The notes: generated from the sequence alone by a model not told the origin. DNA of 6,380 nt from Treponema sp. (GCA_031264475.1 JAISEA010000072.1:1-6380), one strand, 5' to 3'; counted from the first letter of the stretch, positions 1-5,566 are shown. Translations and numbers: made by a program.

Positions 1-1419
1 TCAAAACAGCTTCTGGGGCTTATAAACGACATCCTCGATATGTCCAAAATAGAAGCGAACAAGCTCGAAATTATAAACAAGCCTTTTGACTTTGAGAAGA
101 TGGTGCAGGATACGCTGAACGTTATCCAAATCAAGGCGGAAGAGAAAAAACAACAGGTTATCGTGGATTTTAATAAACGTCTCGAGCACATGGTTATAGG
201 CGATGCGCTTCGTTTTTCCCAAGTTCTCCTCAACCTCCTATCAAACGCCGTAAAATTCACCCCTGAGAACGGAAATATTACCGTGAGAGTTAAATGGGAA
301 CGTCTACAAGACTCCGCGGACCATAGCCGCGTGAACCTCCGCGTGGAGGTTATCGACACCGGTATAGGAATCTCACCTGAACAACAATCGCGGCTCTTCA
401 ATGCCTTCGAGCAGGCTGACGGTTCCATCACGCGGCGTTTTGGCGGTACGGGGCTGGGACTAGCCCTGTGCAAACGCATCCTCAACCTCATGGGCGGCGA
501 TATATGGATAAAGAGCGAAATCGGTAAAGGGGCAAGCTTCATATTTGAAGCCCACGTTGCTTTTGGGAACGAGCTTGAACAGGAAATCATCGAATATCCC
601 GACGTAAACGAAAGAATTTTGGTCATTGACGACAGCAAGGATGTGCTTGAATACTTCACTCACATACTCGCTAGTTTTTCGATGAATTGCGAAGCCGTGT
701 CTTCAGGGCGGGACGGGCTTGTACTTCTCGAAGCCGGCGTAAAGAGCAACAACCCATTTAGCATAGTTCTGATTGATTGGAAACTGCCCGGAGAGGACTG
801 CGCCTCCATCATAGGAAAGATAAGGAAAATTTCCGGCGGTATTTCTATTGTGATCATGTCGGTCGCGGATTGGACGGACATTGAGCCGTCCGTTAAATCC
901 CTCAATATAAAACGCTTCCTGCCCAAACCGGTCATGCCGTCCACCCTTTACAACACTATCGTCAATCTGAACGACAAGAAGCATCTTAAAAACATCGTGG
1001 AACGGAAGAGCGAAGAAACCGAAAATATCAATTTGGACGGCGCTCTCGAAGGGAAACGCCTGCTTGTCGCGGAAGACATTGAAATCAATCAGGAAATCTT
1101 GGCGGCGCTCCTTGAAGACACCAAAGTTGCTATTGATTTTGCTATAAACGGCGCTGTGGCTGTTGATATGTTTAAGAAACGAAAGTACGATCTGATCCTT
1201 ATGGACATTCAGATGCCCGACCTTGACGGGTTTGATGCGACTCGGCAGATACGGGCTTTAGGCACGGACGCGGCCGTTTCCATCCCCATCGTAGCTATGA
1301 CCGCCAACGCATTCAACGAAGACGTGAAGGCGTGTATAGACGCGGGTATGAACGAGCATCTCGCCAAGCCTATCGAGGTGAACGAGGTGATGAAAACTCT
1401 GGTGAAATACTTGACGTAA
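1..1419 (+). CDS. Hybrid sensor histidine kinase, 3' part (5' end outside window)
   Basis: The frame is open from base 1 to TAA at 1417-1419 (472 residues, numbered from base 1). It is a membrane- or cytosol-based two-component kinase that would autophosphorylate on His and pass phosphate to Asp. Residues 1-22 (LLGLINDILDMSKIEANKLE) are the second helix of HisKA, so the phospho-acceptor His and any sensor domain lie upstream. The HATPase follows at about 60-188: N box with N78 and N82, G1 box D119-x-G121-x-G123, and G2 box GGTGLG at 148-153. Receiver 1 (about 205-325) has D210/D211, phospho-acceptor D259, S287 and K309. Receiver 2 (about 353-470) has E358/D359, D402, T434 and K456. Both receivers look active. 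No HPt domain follows, so phosphate probably moves to a separate HPt or regulator. An ATG at base 40 is internal to HisKA and is not the true start. The signal sensed cannot be told. Confidence 0.95.
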   Translation, partial: SKQLLGLINDILDMSKIEANKLEIINKPFDFEKMVQDTLNVIQIKAEEKKQQVIVDFNKRLEHMVIGDALRFSQVLLNLLSNAVKFTPENGNITVRVKWERLQDSADHSRVNLRVEVIDTGIGISPEQQSRLFNAFEQADGSITRRFGGTGLGLALCKRILNLMGGDIWIKSEIGKGASFIFEAHVAFGNELEQEIIEYPDVNERILVIDDSKDVLEYFTHILASFSMNCEAVSSGRDGLVLLEAGVKSNNPFSIVLIDWKLPGEDCASIIGKIRKISGGISIVIMSVADWTDIEPSVKSLNIKRFLPKPVMPSTLYNTIVNLNDKKHLKNIVERKSEETENINLDGALEGKRLLVAEDIEINQEILAALLEDTKVAIDFAINGAVAVDMFKKRKYDLILMDIQMPDLDGFDATRQIRALGTDAAVSIPIVAMTANAFNEDVKACIDAGMNEHLAKPIEVNEVMKTLVKYLT

Positions 1420-1438
1420 AATAGGTTACACCTCCCCT

Positions 1439-1639
1439 GTCAGGTTTTAAATTCACAGAGTCAGACTTTAAATTCATAGAGTCAAGTTTTAAATTCATAG
1501 AGTCAGACTTTAAATTTACAGAGTCAGGTTTTGAATTCATAGAGTCAGACTTTAAATTCACAGAGTCAAGTTTTAAATTCATAGAGTCAGACTTTGAATT
1601 CATAGAGTCAGGTTTTAAATTCATAGAGTCAAGTTTTGA
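1439..1639. repeat. 21-bp tandem repeat, nine full units plus a partial tenth
   Basis: Units begin at 1439, 1460, 1481, 1502, 1523, 1544, 1565, 1586, 1607 and 1628 (the last is partial). Each reads GTCA, two variable bases, then roughly TTTTAAATTCATAGA. Three subtypes differ just after GTCA: a (GGTTTT), b (GACTTT) and c (AGTTTT). Their order is a-b-c-b-a-b-c-b-a-c, so the array has an 84-bp super-period. Units 1-4 and 5-8 differ at only six positions by eye, and units 3 and 7 are identical. The AT tract recurs every 21 bp, about two helical turns, so intrinsic curvature is possible. The array lies between the kinase stop and the omega-like gene, just upstream of a probable promoter. There is no spacer sequence, so it is not CRISPR. 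Confidence 0.95.
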
Positions 1640-1644
1640 CTCTA
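1624..1644. other. Perfect 9-bp inverted repeat closing the tandem array
   Basis: TAGAGTCAA and TTGACTCTA are separated by GTT. The left arm is the junction of the last two repeat units, and the right arm is unique sequence that mirrors it. The site could be a weak, AT-rich transcription terminator for the kinase, since T-rich sequence (ATTTTCTGTTTCCTTCTT) follows. It could also be an operator for a dimeric regulator ahead of the next promoter. The sequence alone does not decide between these. Confidence 0.5.
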
Positions 1645-1673
1645 CTGAATATTTTCTGTTTCCTTCTTAAATT

Positions 1674-1682
1674 TGCTATAAA
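1674..1682 (+). promoter_or_regulatory. Probable extended -10 promoter for the omega-like/miaA operon
   Basis: TGCTATAAA fits the extended -10 pattern TG-N-TATAAT with one mismatch. No good -35 box is seen 16-18 bp upstream, which is tolerated in extended -10 promoters. The start of transcription would be near 1689, giving a leader of about 50 nt. The upstream tandem array is AT-rich and could act as an UP-like or curved element. Confidence 0.45.
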
Positions 1683-1704
1683 ATCTACACAAATCATATA
1701 GACG

Positions 1705-1740
1705 AAAGGCGGTGAACTTCGTATAATGAAAAAATTATGA
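1705..1740 (+). promoter_or_regulatory. Ribosome binding site and four-codon mini-ORF before the omega-like gene
   Basis: AAAGGCGGTGA (1705-1715) is a strong Shine-Dalgarno sequence with one mismatch to AAAGGAGGTGA. It lies 10 nt from an ATG at 1726 but 21 nt from the ATG at 1737 that opens the long frame. The 1726 ATG gives only M-K-K-L-stop, and its TGA (1738-1740) overlaps the 1737 ATG as ATGA. One extra A in the A6 tract at 1729-1734 would join both frames into M-K-K-I-M-I-F-P. The layout suggests stop-restart coupling, slippage on the A tract, or a sequence error. Confidence 0.6.
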
Positions 1741-1946
1741 TATTTCCATTAGAAGAACTTATTGAATATAAAGCCAATATGTATGACATTACCGTTGCGG
1801 CGTCGCGGCGCTCGTTTCAACTCTCCATGCTGAAGGATGAAGCTATTGAGCAACATGAAGGCAAGGTCATTTCCCTCGCCGCGAAACAGCTTTTCACGTC
1901 TCAAATCAAATTTCGGTTAGATGTCTCTGCCGATTCCACAAATTAA
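1737..1946 (+). CDS. rpoZ: RNA polymerase omega-subunit-like protein (RpoZ/Rpb6 family)
   Basis: The product is 69 residues. Omega is a small accessory subunit that wraps the beta' C-terminus, helps RNA polymerase assemble and, in some bacteria, takes part in the ppGpp response. The visible match is the family core: a leading helix PLEELIEYKANMYD, then ITVAASRRSFQL (compare N-R-F-D-L-V-x-x-A-A-R-R-x-R-Q in E. coli omega), then GKVISLAAKQLFTSQI at the place of the T-V-I-A-L-x-E-I segment. It is shorter than E. coli omega (91 residues) and lacks the C-terminal tail. The in-frame stop at 1713 means the start must lie between 1716 and 1737; 1737 is the only ATG there, but it is badly placed for the Shine-Dalgarno. 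The last nine codons overlap miaA by 26 bp, so the two are co-transcribed and probably translationally coupled. The family call is by eye, and a spirochaete-type divergent omega is the best reading. Confidence 0.75.
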   Translation: MIFPLEELIEYKANMYDITVAASRRSFQLSMLKDEAIEQHEGKVISLAAKQLFTSQIKFRLDVSADSTN

Positions 1947-2865
1947 ATCCCTCCCTGTTTTGGTCCTCTTTGGACCCACCGCGTCCGGCAAAACCGATGT
2001 AATCAGACAAGTCTTTACATCATCTCAAGCCGAAGTGGTGTCTGCGGATTCTATGCAGGTCTACAGAGGCATGGACATAGGTACTGCAAAACCATCCCCG
2101 CGATTACAGGCGTTGATTCCTCATCATCTCATTGACATTCTGGAGCCTGATCAGGAGTTCAATGTGGGCGACTTTGTCCGTCTCGCTGACGCGGCGGTGA
2201 AAGATATTTGGTCTCGTGGGAAATTGCCGGTGGTCTCAGGCGGAACCGGGTTTTACCTGAAGAATTTCATACAGGGCTTGCCCCTGACTCCGCCTTCAGA
2301 CGCGGACATCCGTGCGCAGTTAAAGGCGGAGCTTCAGGCGAGCGGCGTCGAGCCGCTTATCCGCGAACTAGGGTCCCGTGATGCGGTAAGCGCGGGACGC
2401 ATCCACCCCAATGACTCCTACCGACTTCTCCGCGCCCTGGAGGTCTTGCGGTTGACCAATAAGCCTTTGAGTTCATTCTCAATGCCGAAAAAAATCCGCG
2501 ATGATTTTGACTTTCTGCTCATTGACTTGGAGCGTCCGCGTGACGAACTCTACGCTCGCATTGACGAGCGGTGCGCCCAGATGTTTAAAGACGGGCTTGC
2601 TGAAGAGGTTCACGGTTTGTTTGGGAAATATGGAGCGGATGTACCCGGCATGAGAGCCATCGGATACCGAGAGTTCTTCCAAAACGGTCAATTCCGCTCT
2701 GACTTTGGAGAAGTTGAGGCGCTTATCGCTCGAAACAGCCGCCGTTACGCCAAACGACAGATAACCTTTTTCGCGTCCATTCCGGGCGTAACGCGGCTCA
2801 ACGCTGACGACACCCTTCGGATATTAGACGACTTCATACGGGGTGTTGCACCCTTCGGGTGTTAG
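1921..2865 (+). CDS. miaA: tRNA dimethylallyltransferase MiaA
   Basis: The product has 314 residues, the normal family length. It transfers a dimethylallyl group from DMAPP to N6 of A37 in tRNAs that read UNN codons, the first step toward ms2i6A, in the cytosol. The P-loop GPTASGKT is at 18-25. VVSADSMQVYRGMDIGTAKP (39-58) carries the catalytic Asp43 region, HHLID is at 68-72, SGGTGFYLK at 106-114, IHPNDSYRLLRALEV at 161-175 and MRAIGYRE at 244-251. The tRNA-binding stretch RRYAKRQITFF is at 274-284. No Shine-Dalgarno is seen before ATG 1921, so coupling to rpoZ fits. The ATG places the P-loop at the usual distance from the N-terminus. The last 18 codons (D297 to C314, DTLRILDDFIRGVAPFGC) and the TAG stop fall in two tandem copies of the head of the interspersed repeat, so the C-terminal tail is unlikely to be conserved in length. 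Confidence 0.97.
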   Translation: MSLPIPQIKSLPVLVLFGPTASGKTDVIRQVFTSSQAEVVSADSMQVYRGMDIGTAKPSPRLQALIPHHLIDILEPDQEFNVGDFVRLADAAVKDIWSRGKLPVVSGGTGFYLKNFIQGLPLTPPSDADIRAQLKAELQASGVEPLIRELGSRDAVSAGRIHPNDSYRLLRALEVLRLTNKPLSSFSMPKKIRDDFDFLLIDLERPRDELYARIDERCAQMFKDGLAEEVHGLFGKYGADVPGMRAIGYREFFQNGQFRSDFGEVEALIARNSRRYAKRQITFFASIPGVTRLNADDTLRILDDFIRGVAPFGC

Positions 2866-2886
2866 ACGACTTCATACGGGGTGTTG
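2811..2886 (+). repeat. 38-bp tandem duplication of the repeat-arm head across the miaA stop
   Basis: Two adjacent 38-bp copies, 2811-2848 and 2849-2886, begin CACCCTTCGG and end GGGGTGTTG. They differ at two positions (CGGATATTAG versus CGGGTGTTAG). Because 38 is not a multiple of three, the copies are read in different frames. The first gives T-L-R-I-L-D-D-F-I-R-G-V without a stop, and the second gives A-P-F-G-C-stop. The second copy continues into the long repeat arm of the downstream element; the first stops at the head. Confidence 0.9.
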
Positions 2887-2919
2887 TCCGAAAGGTGGAC
2901 CCGCTGACCCCGTCCTGAC

Positions 2920-2949
2920 GGTTACGCTTGCTTTGCAAGCGGAACCTAC
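2920..2949 (-). repeat. REP-like hairpin, copy 1 (GTAG head on minus strand)
   Basis: GGTT-A-CGCTTGC, loop TTT, GCAAGCG-G-AACC (2920-2946): eleven pairs with one A/G mismatch. On the minus strand the hairpin begins with GTAG (CTAC at 2946-2949 on plus). The imperfect palindrome with a GTAG head matches the general form of REP elements bound by RAYT transposases. Confidence 0.75.
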
Positions 2950-2988
2950 TCGTTGTCTGATACCTCGTGCAAGCGGCGCCTTCTTGTT

Positions 2989-3099
2989 GGGGGTGGCGGA
3001 AGACCCCCGCAGGGGGGAACCGGAGACAGGGGGGCGCACCACAAGGGCGTCTGTGCGCCGTCCTCCGTTGTGGAAAACCGTGTCCCCCTCCTTATACTT
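2989..3099 (+). repeat. GC-rich structured core module, copy 1
   Basis: About 110 bp of this core recur in inverted orientation at 5736-5844. Shared blocks include GGTGGCGGAAGACC, GGAGACAGGGGGGCGCACC and ACAAGGGCG. Visible hairpins are CCCCC-GCA-GGGGG (3004-3016) and GGCGCAC...GTGCGCC (3033-3039 with 3053-3059, 13-nt loop). It could be a DNA structure used in transposition or a small structured RNA. No promoter for such an RNA is clear. Confidence 0.7.
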
Positions 3100-3152
3100 A
3101 TGGCGCCTGCCTTGCGTCGGTGCTTACAGCGATCCTTTTCTTCTAACACCGC

Positions 3153-3181
3153 GTAGGTTCCGCTTGCGTGCAAGCGGAACC
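3153..3181 (+). repeat. REP-like hairpin, copy 4 (perfect, GTAG head on plus strand)
   Basis: GGTTCCGCTTGC (3156-3167), GT, then GCAAGCGGAACC (3170-3181) form a perfect 12-bp inverted repeat. GTAG is at 3153-3156, directly at its 5' foot. It is the only copy with its head on the plus strand, which makes it the opposite arm to copy 1. Confidence 0.8.
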
Positions 3182-3261
3182 GTCCTGTCGGGGACAGCGG
3201 CGCCCCCTTTCGGATAACACCCATTAGGAAGTCGTTAAACACCCGAAGGGTGCGAAGGGTG

Positions 3262-3290
3262 TTGCGCTGTTTCATTTTTCACGGTATAAT
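3262..3290 (+). promoter_or_regulatory. Sigma70-type promoter of the SCP2/aminotransferase operon
   Basis: A perfect TATAAT at 3285-3290 lies 17 bp after TTGCGC (3262-3267), a half-matching -35 box. Transcription should start near 3297, about 28 nt before the ATG at 3325. The TTG of the -35 box is the last part of the repeat motif AGGGTGTTG, so the repeat element abuts and probably contributes to the promoter. Confidence 0.7.
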
Positions 3291-3324
3291 TAAGACACAA
3301 TTTAAGGAATATAAGGAGAAAAAT

Positions 3325-4095
3325 ATGGGAAATACGGTAAATACGGCAAAAGACGCGGTAACAAACGCCTACATCAATATGTTCGGCATACTCGGCGCTC
3401 TGGAGGATTTGTGCGGGTTATCGCAGACGGCGAAAACTTTTCTGCCGCGCCAGCCGTTGACGATCTGTTTTGCGGTAACCAAGGGTCCCGCGGCGCGGCT
3501 AACCTTTAGTCAAGCTGAGTGCGTTATTGCGCCCGGAGAGGGAAAGTGCGATATAAGACTGCCTTTTTCATCGGTGGAAAAATTCAACGCGGTGATTGAC
3601 GGTACGGCGACGCCCATTCCCAGCAAGGGCTTCACCAAGATCGGTTTCTTGCTTAAAAACTTCACGGAATTGACCAAACTGCTTGAGAGCTTTCTTCGTT
3701 CAAGCGATCTTACGGATGCGGACTTTTTCAATGCGTCCACGACCATTATGTTTCATCTGATAGCCCAAGCTGTAACGCAGATCGGCAATCATGATGCGGT
3801 CGGGCGGTTCTCCGCATCGAACATCGTTGATGGAACCGCGGTTCTTTCCATTGCGGGCGGTCCGAAAGCCGCGCTCTGCTTCAAAGACCACGGGGTTTCT
3901 TGTTCGCGCCAAATCCCCAAAGATTTCAATGCGCTCATGGAATTCACGGATATGAAACTTGCCCGCGATCTGTTTGACGGCAAGGTAAGCGCGCTTGCGT
4001 GTGTGGGACGCGGGCTTATCGTAATGAAAGGCAATCTTGGAATGTTAGATAACATCAACCGTATTCTGGACAGGGTTGCGGTGTATTTAGCGTAG
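3325..4095 (+). CDS. Protein with two SCP2-like (sterol carrier protein 2) halves
   Basis: The product has 256 residues and no signal peptide or membrane segment, so it is probably cytosolic. ATG 3325 was chosen because AAGGAG (3313-3318) sits 6 nt before it and the promoter at 3285 would lie inside any longer frame. Residues 166-253 read as an SCP2 fold: TAVLSIAGGPKAALCFKD, a middle strand, LARDLFDGKVSALACVGRGLI, then MKGNLGMLDNINRILDRV, matching the family's 'dG...G.l.i.Gd......l' end. The N-terminal half (about 45-125) has the same order: ICFAVTKGPAARLTF, then EKFNAVIDGTATPIPSKGFTKIGFL, then FTELTKLLESFL. This suggests an internal duplication. SCP2 domains hold lipids or other hydrophobic ligands; the ligand here is unknown. 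The stop is 12 bp before the aminotransferase ATG, so the two form an operon and may share a pathway. The family call is by eye. Confidence 0.7.
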   Translation: MGNTVNTAKDAVTNAYINMFGILGALEDLCGLSQTAKTFLPRQPLTICFAVTKGPAARLTFSQAECVIAPGEGKCDIRLPFSSVEKFNAVIDGTATPIPSKGFTKIGFLLKNFTELTKLLESFLRSSDLTDADFFNASTTIMFHLIAQAVTQIGNHDAVGRFSASNIVDGTAVLSIAGGPKAALCFKDHGVSCSRQIPKDFNALMEFTDMKLARDLFDGKVSALACVGRGLIVMKGNLGMLDNINRILDRVAVYLA

Positions 4096-4107
4096 GAGGG
4101 GATTATT

Positions 4108-5379
4108 ATGGCTGATAAATCTGTTTATGACTATAAGAAAAGCGCGGAAATCTTTGAACGCGCGTTGAAAGTGATACCGTCTGGTATTTACGGGCATCAG
4201 GGACCTGCCGAAGGTTGTTTTACGCCGGTAACGGCGTTTCCGTTCTTTTCTGAACGGGCAAAGGGCGCGTATTTCTGGGACGTCGACGGCAACCGATTCA
4301 TTGACTATATGTGCGCCTATGGACCGAATGTGCTCGGCTACAACGACGACGACGTTGACGAGGCGGTCGCGAAACAGCGGGAGAAAGGCGACTGTATTAC
4401 AACCCCTTCCCGTATTATGGTGGACTTTGCGGAACTTCTTGTGGATACGGTGGCAAGCGCGGACTGGGCTTTCTTTGCCAAGAACGGCGGCGATGCGACT
4501 ACCCTTGCTGTTATGACTGCTCGCGCTCACACGCACCGCAAGAAAATCGTGTTTTTCAAGGGTTACTATCATGGGGTTGCTCCGTGGACGCAAAAGATAG
4601 ATTACCCCGGTGTGCTTCCTGAAGATGTGGCGAATTCCCTTTACGTCCGGTGGAACGATTACGAAAGACTAGCTGAGACCTTTGCGGAAAATAAGGGTGA
4701 AATTGCGGCGGTCATTTCTCAACCGTATTGGCACGGCAACTTTGCGGATAACATTCTACCGGCGGACGGTTTCTGGCAAAAGGTGAGAAAGCTCTGTACG
4801 GATTCTGGTGTTGTATTGATAATTGACGATGTGCGGACGGGTTTCCGTCTTGACTTGGCTGGTAGCGATCATTTCTTTGGTTTTTCGGCGGACCTTATTT
4901 GTTTTTGCAAGGCGATTGCCAATGGTTACAATGTGAGTGCGCTCTGCGGCAAGGATTTCCTGAAGAATACGGTCTCTGGGCTTTCCTACACGGGTAGTTA
5001 TTGGTTGTCTGCGGTTCCGTTTGCCGCGGGGATTGCCTGTATTGAGAAGATGAAGCGTCTTGATCTGCCTCGTCTGCTCAACGAGAGGGGTGAAGCTTTG
5101 ATGAAGGGGCTTGTTGAGGTTGCAAAGCGGCGCGGCTTTGATCTGCGTGTTTCTGGTATGCCTGCGCTTTTCTACCTACGGCTTGCTGACGACGATGTGA
5201 ATGGCAGTCCGTCTCTCATGTTGCACCAGCGGTGGATTGCGGAGATGGTCAAGCGCGGTGTTTATGTAACGAATCACCACAACCACTTTCTCAATTACGC
5301 CTTGAGCGCCGACGACGTTAAGACCACCGTTGAAATCGCGGACGAGGCGTTTCAAGCTATACACCCTTCGGGTGTTTAA
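4108..5379 (+). CDS. Class III PLP aminotransferase, glutamate-1-semialdehyde aminomutase-like
   Basis: The product has 423 residues, a normal fold-type I length. The Shine-Dalgarno AGGAGGGG overlaps the TAG of the SCP2-like gene and lies about 7 nt before ATG 4108, which indicates coupling. FWDVDGNRFIDYMCAYGPNVLGY (56-78) is the class III N-terminal signature. KNGGDATTLAVMTAR (125-139) replaces the usual N-S-G-T-E-A phosphate-binding turn with N-G-G-D-A. FKGYYHG (150-156) carries the aromatic/His pair near PLP, IIDDVRTGFR (238-247) the pyridine-N Asp240, and CKAIANGYNVSALCG (267-281) the PLP-lysine K268. TGSYW (295-299) takes the place of the usual S-G-N-P loop. The closest known fold is HemL, but the altered turns argue against a plain haem-pathway role, and no hem gene is nearby. 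The substrate is unknown; a role linked to the SCP2-like partner is inferred. The last five residues before the stop (H-P-S-G-V) and the stop are encoded by a repeat arm. Confidence 0.88.
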   Translation: MADKSVYDYKKSAEIFERALKVIPSGIYGHQGPAEGCFTPVTAFPFFSERAKGAYFWDVDGNRFIDYMCAYGPNVLGYNDDDVDEAVAKQREKGDCITTPSRIMVDFAELLVDTVASADWAFFAKNGGDATTLAVMTARAHTHRKKIVFFKGYYHGVAPWTQKIDYPGVLPEDVANSLYVRWNDYERLAETFAENKGEIAAVISQPYWHGNFADNILPADGFWQKVRKLCTDSGVVLIIDDVRTGFRLDLAGSDHFFGFSADLICFCKAIANGYNVSALCGKDFLKNTVSGLSYTGSYWLSAVPFAAGIACIEKMKRLDLPRLLNERGEALMKGLVEVAKRRGFDLRVSGMPALFYLRLADDDVNGSPSLMLHQRWIAEMVKRGVYVTNHHNHFLNYALSADDVKTTVEIADEAFQAIHPSGV

Positions 5380-5398
5380 CACGCGAGGCGTGTTTAAA
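5361..5398 (+). terminator. Two hairpins at the aminotransferase stop, possible terminator
   Basis: ACACCC-TTC-GGGTGT (5361-5375) is followed directly by AACACGC-GAG-GCGTGTT (5378-5394), which extends through a one-base bulge to TTT/AAA. The stop codon TAA at 5377-5379 lies between and within them. No run of U follows, so intrinsic termination would be weak. The first hairpin is the general head of the repeat arm, and the second is unique to this copy. Confidence 0.4.
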
Positions 5399-5450
5399 TA
5401 CTTCGCACGGGGCGTTGTCCGAAAGGGTGCGCCGCGTCCACTGAGATGAC

Positions 5451-5479
5451 GGTTACGCTTGCACGCAAGCGGAACCTAC
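5451..5479 (-). repeat. REP-like hairpin, copy 2 (GTAG head on minus strand)
   Basis: GGTT-A-CGCTTGC, AC, GCAAGCG-G-AACC (5451-5476), with the same A/G mismatch as copy 1. CTAC at 5476-5479 reads GTAG on the minus strand, directly 5' of the hairpin. Confidence 0.75.
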
Positions 5480-5512
5480 GCGATGTTAGCGGTAAATAAC
5501 AAATAGTAGAGA

Positions 5513-5566
5513 GCAGTTAGCAAAGAGCAGGAGACCCGCGCTCGCCCGTCTTCCTTTGCTAACTGC
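5513..5566. repeat. 13-bp perfect inverted repeat with 28-nt loop
   Basis: GCAGTTAGCAAAG (5513-5525) and CTTTGCTAACTGC (5554-5566) pair perfectly. The loop adds AGAC (5532-5535) with GTCT (5548-5551). TAACTTTTAGG follows. It is absent from element 1 and has a different base composition from the surrounding arms. It could be a small palindromic insertion or a bidirectional terminator between the convergent aminotransferase and transposase genes. Confidence 0.6.

Larger units (their letters stand above)
2849..3252. mobile_element. Composite REP-type element with long inverted arms (element 1)
   Basis: This stretch of about 400 bp has no credible gene. The left arm (2849-2964) and the inverted right arm (3144-3252) are imperfect copies of one arm of about 110 bp. 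Its order is CACCCTTCGGGTG hairpin, a GACGACTTC-like box, GGGTGTT-TCCGAAAG, a variable GC-rich part, the REP hairpin, then GTAGG on the outward-reading strand. The GTAG heads face each other across a GC-rich core of about 180 bp. A partial extra copy of the CACCCTTCG motif follows at 3253-3261. Such an element would be non-autonomous and need a transposase in trans; the Y1 protein at the right edge of this window is the candidate. It lies between the co-directional miaA and SCP2-like genes and separates their transcription units. Long ORFs across it on both strands are low-complexity frames through repeats. Confidence 0.8.

Noticed and set aside
40..42. ATG at 40 as the start of the kinase
   Set aside because: The frame is open to base 1 and the upstream codons (Q-L-L-G-L-I-N-D-I-L-D) are conserved HisKA sequence.
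1420..1438. Rho-independent terminator directly after the kinase stop
   Set aside because: Only a 3-4 bp GGT/ACC pairing is visible, with no T run.
1439..1639. CRISPR array
   Set aside because: Units of 21 bp abut directly with no spacers and no cas genes are present.
2843..3275. ORFs of 67-124 codons on both strands across element 1
   Set aside because: They run through inverted repeat arms and GC-rich hairpins, overlap each other on both strands, show no domain, and have compositions typical of translated repeats.
3250..3324. N-terminal extension of the SCP2-like protein from ATG 3250
   Set aside because: It would cover the TATAAT promoter and lacks a ribosome site, while ATG 3325 has AAGGAG at 6 nt.
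4087..4593. 168-codon minus-strand frame
   Set aside because: It is antisense to the aminotransferase, which has clear family motifs; the antisense frame shows no domain or start signal.
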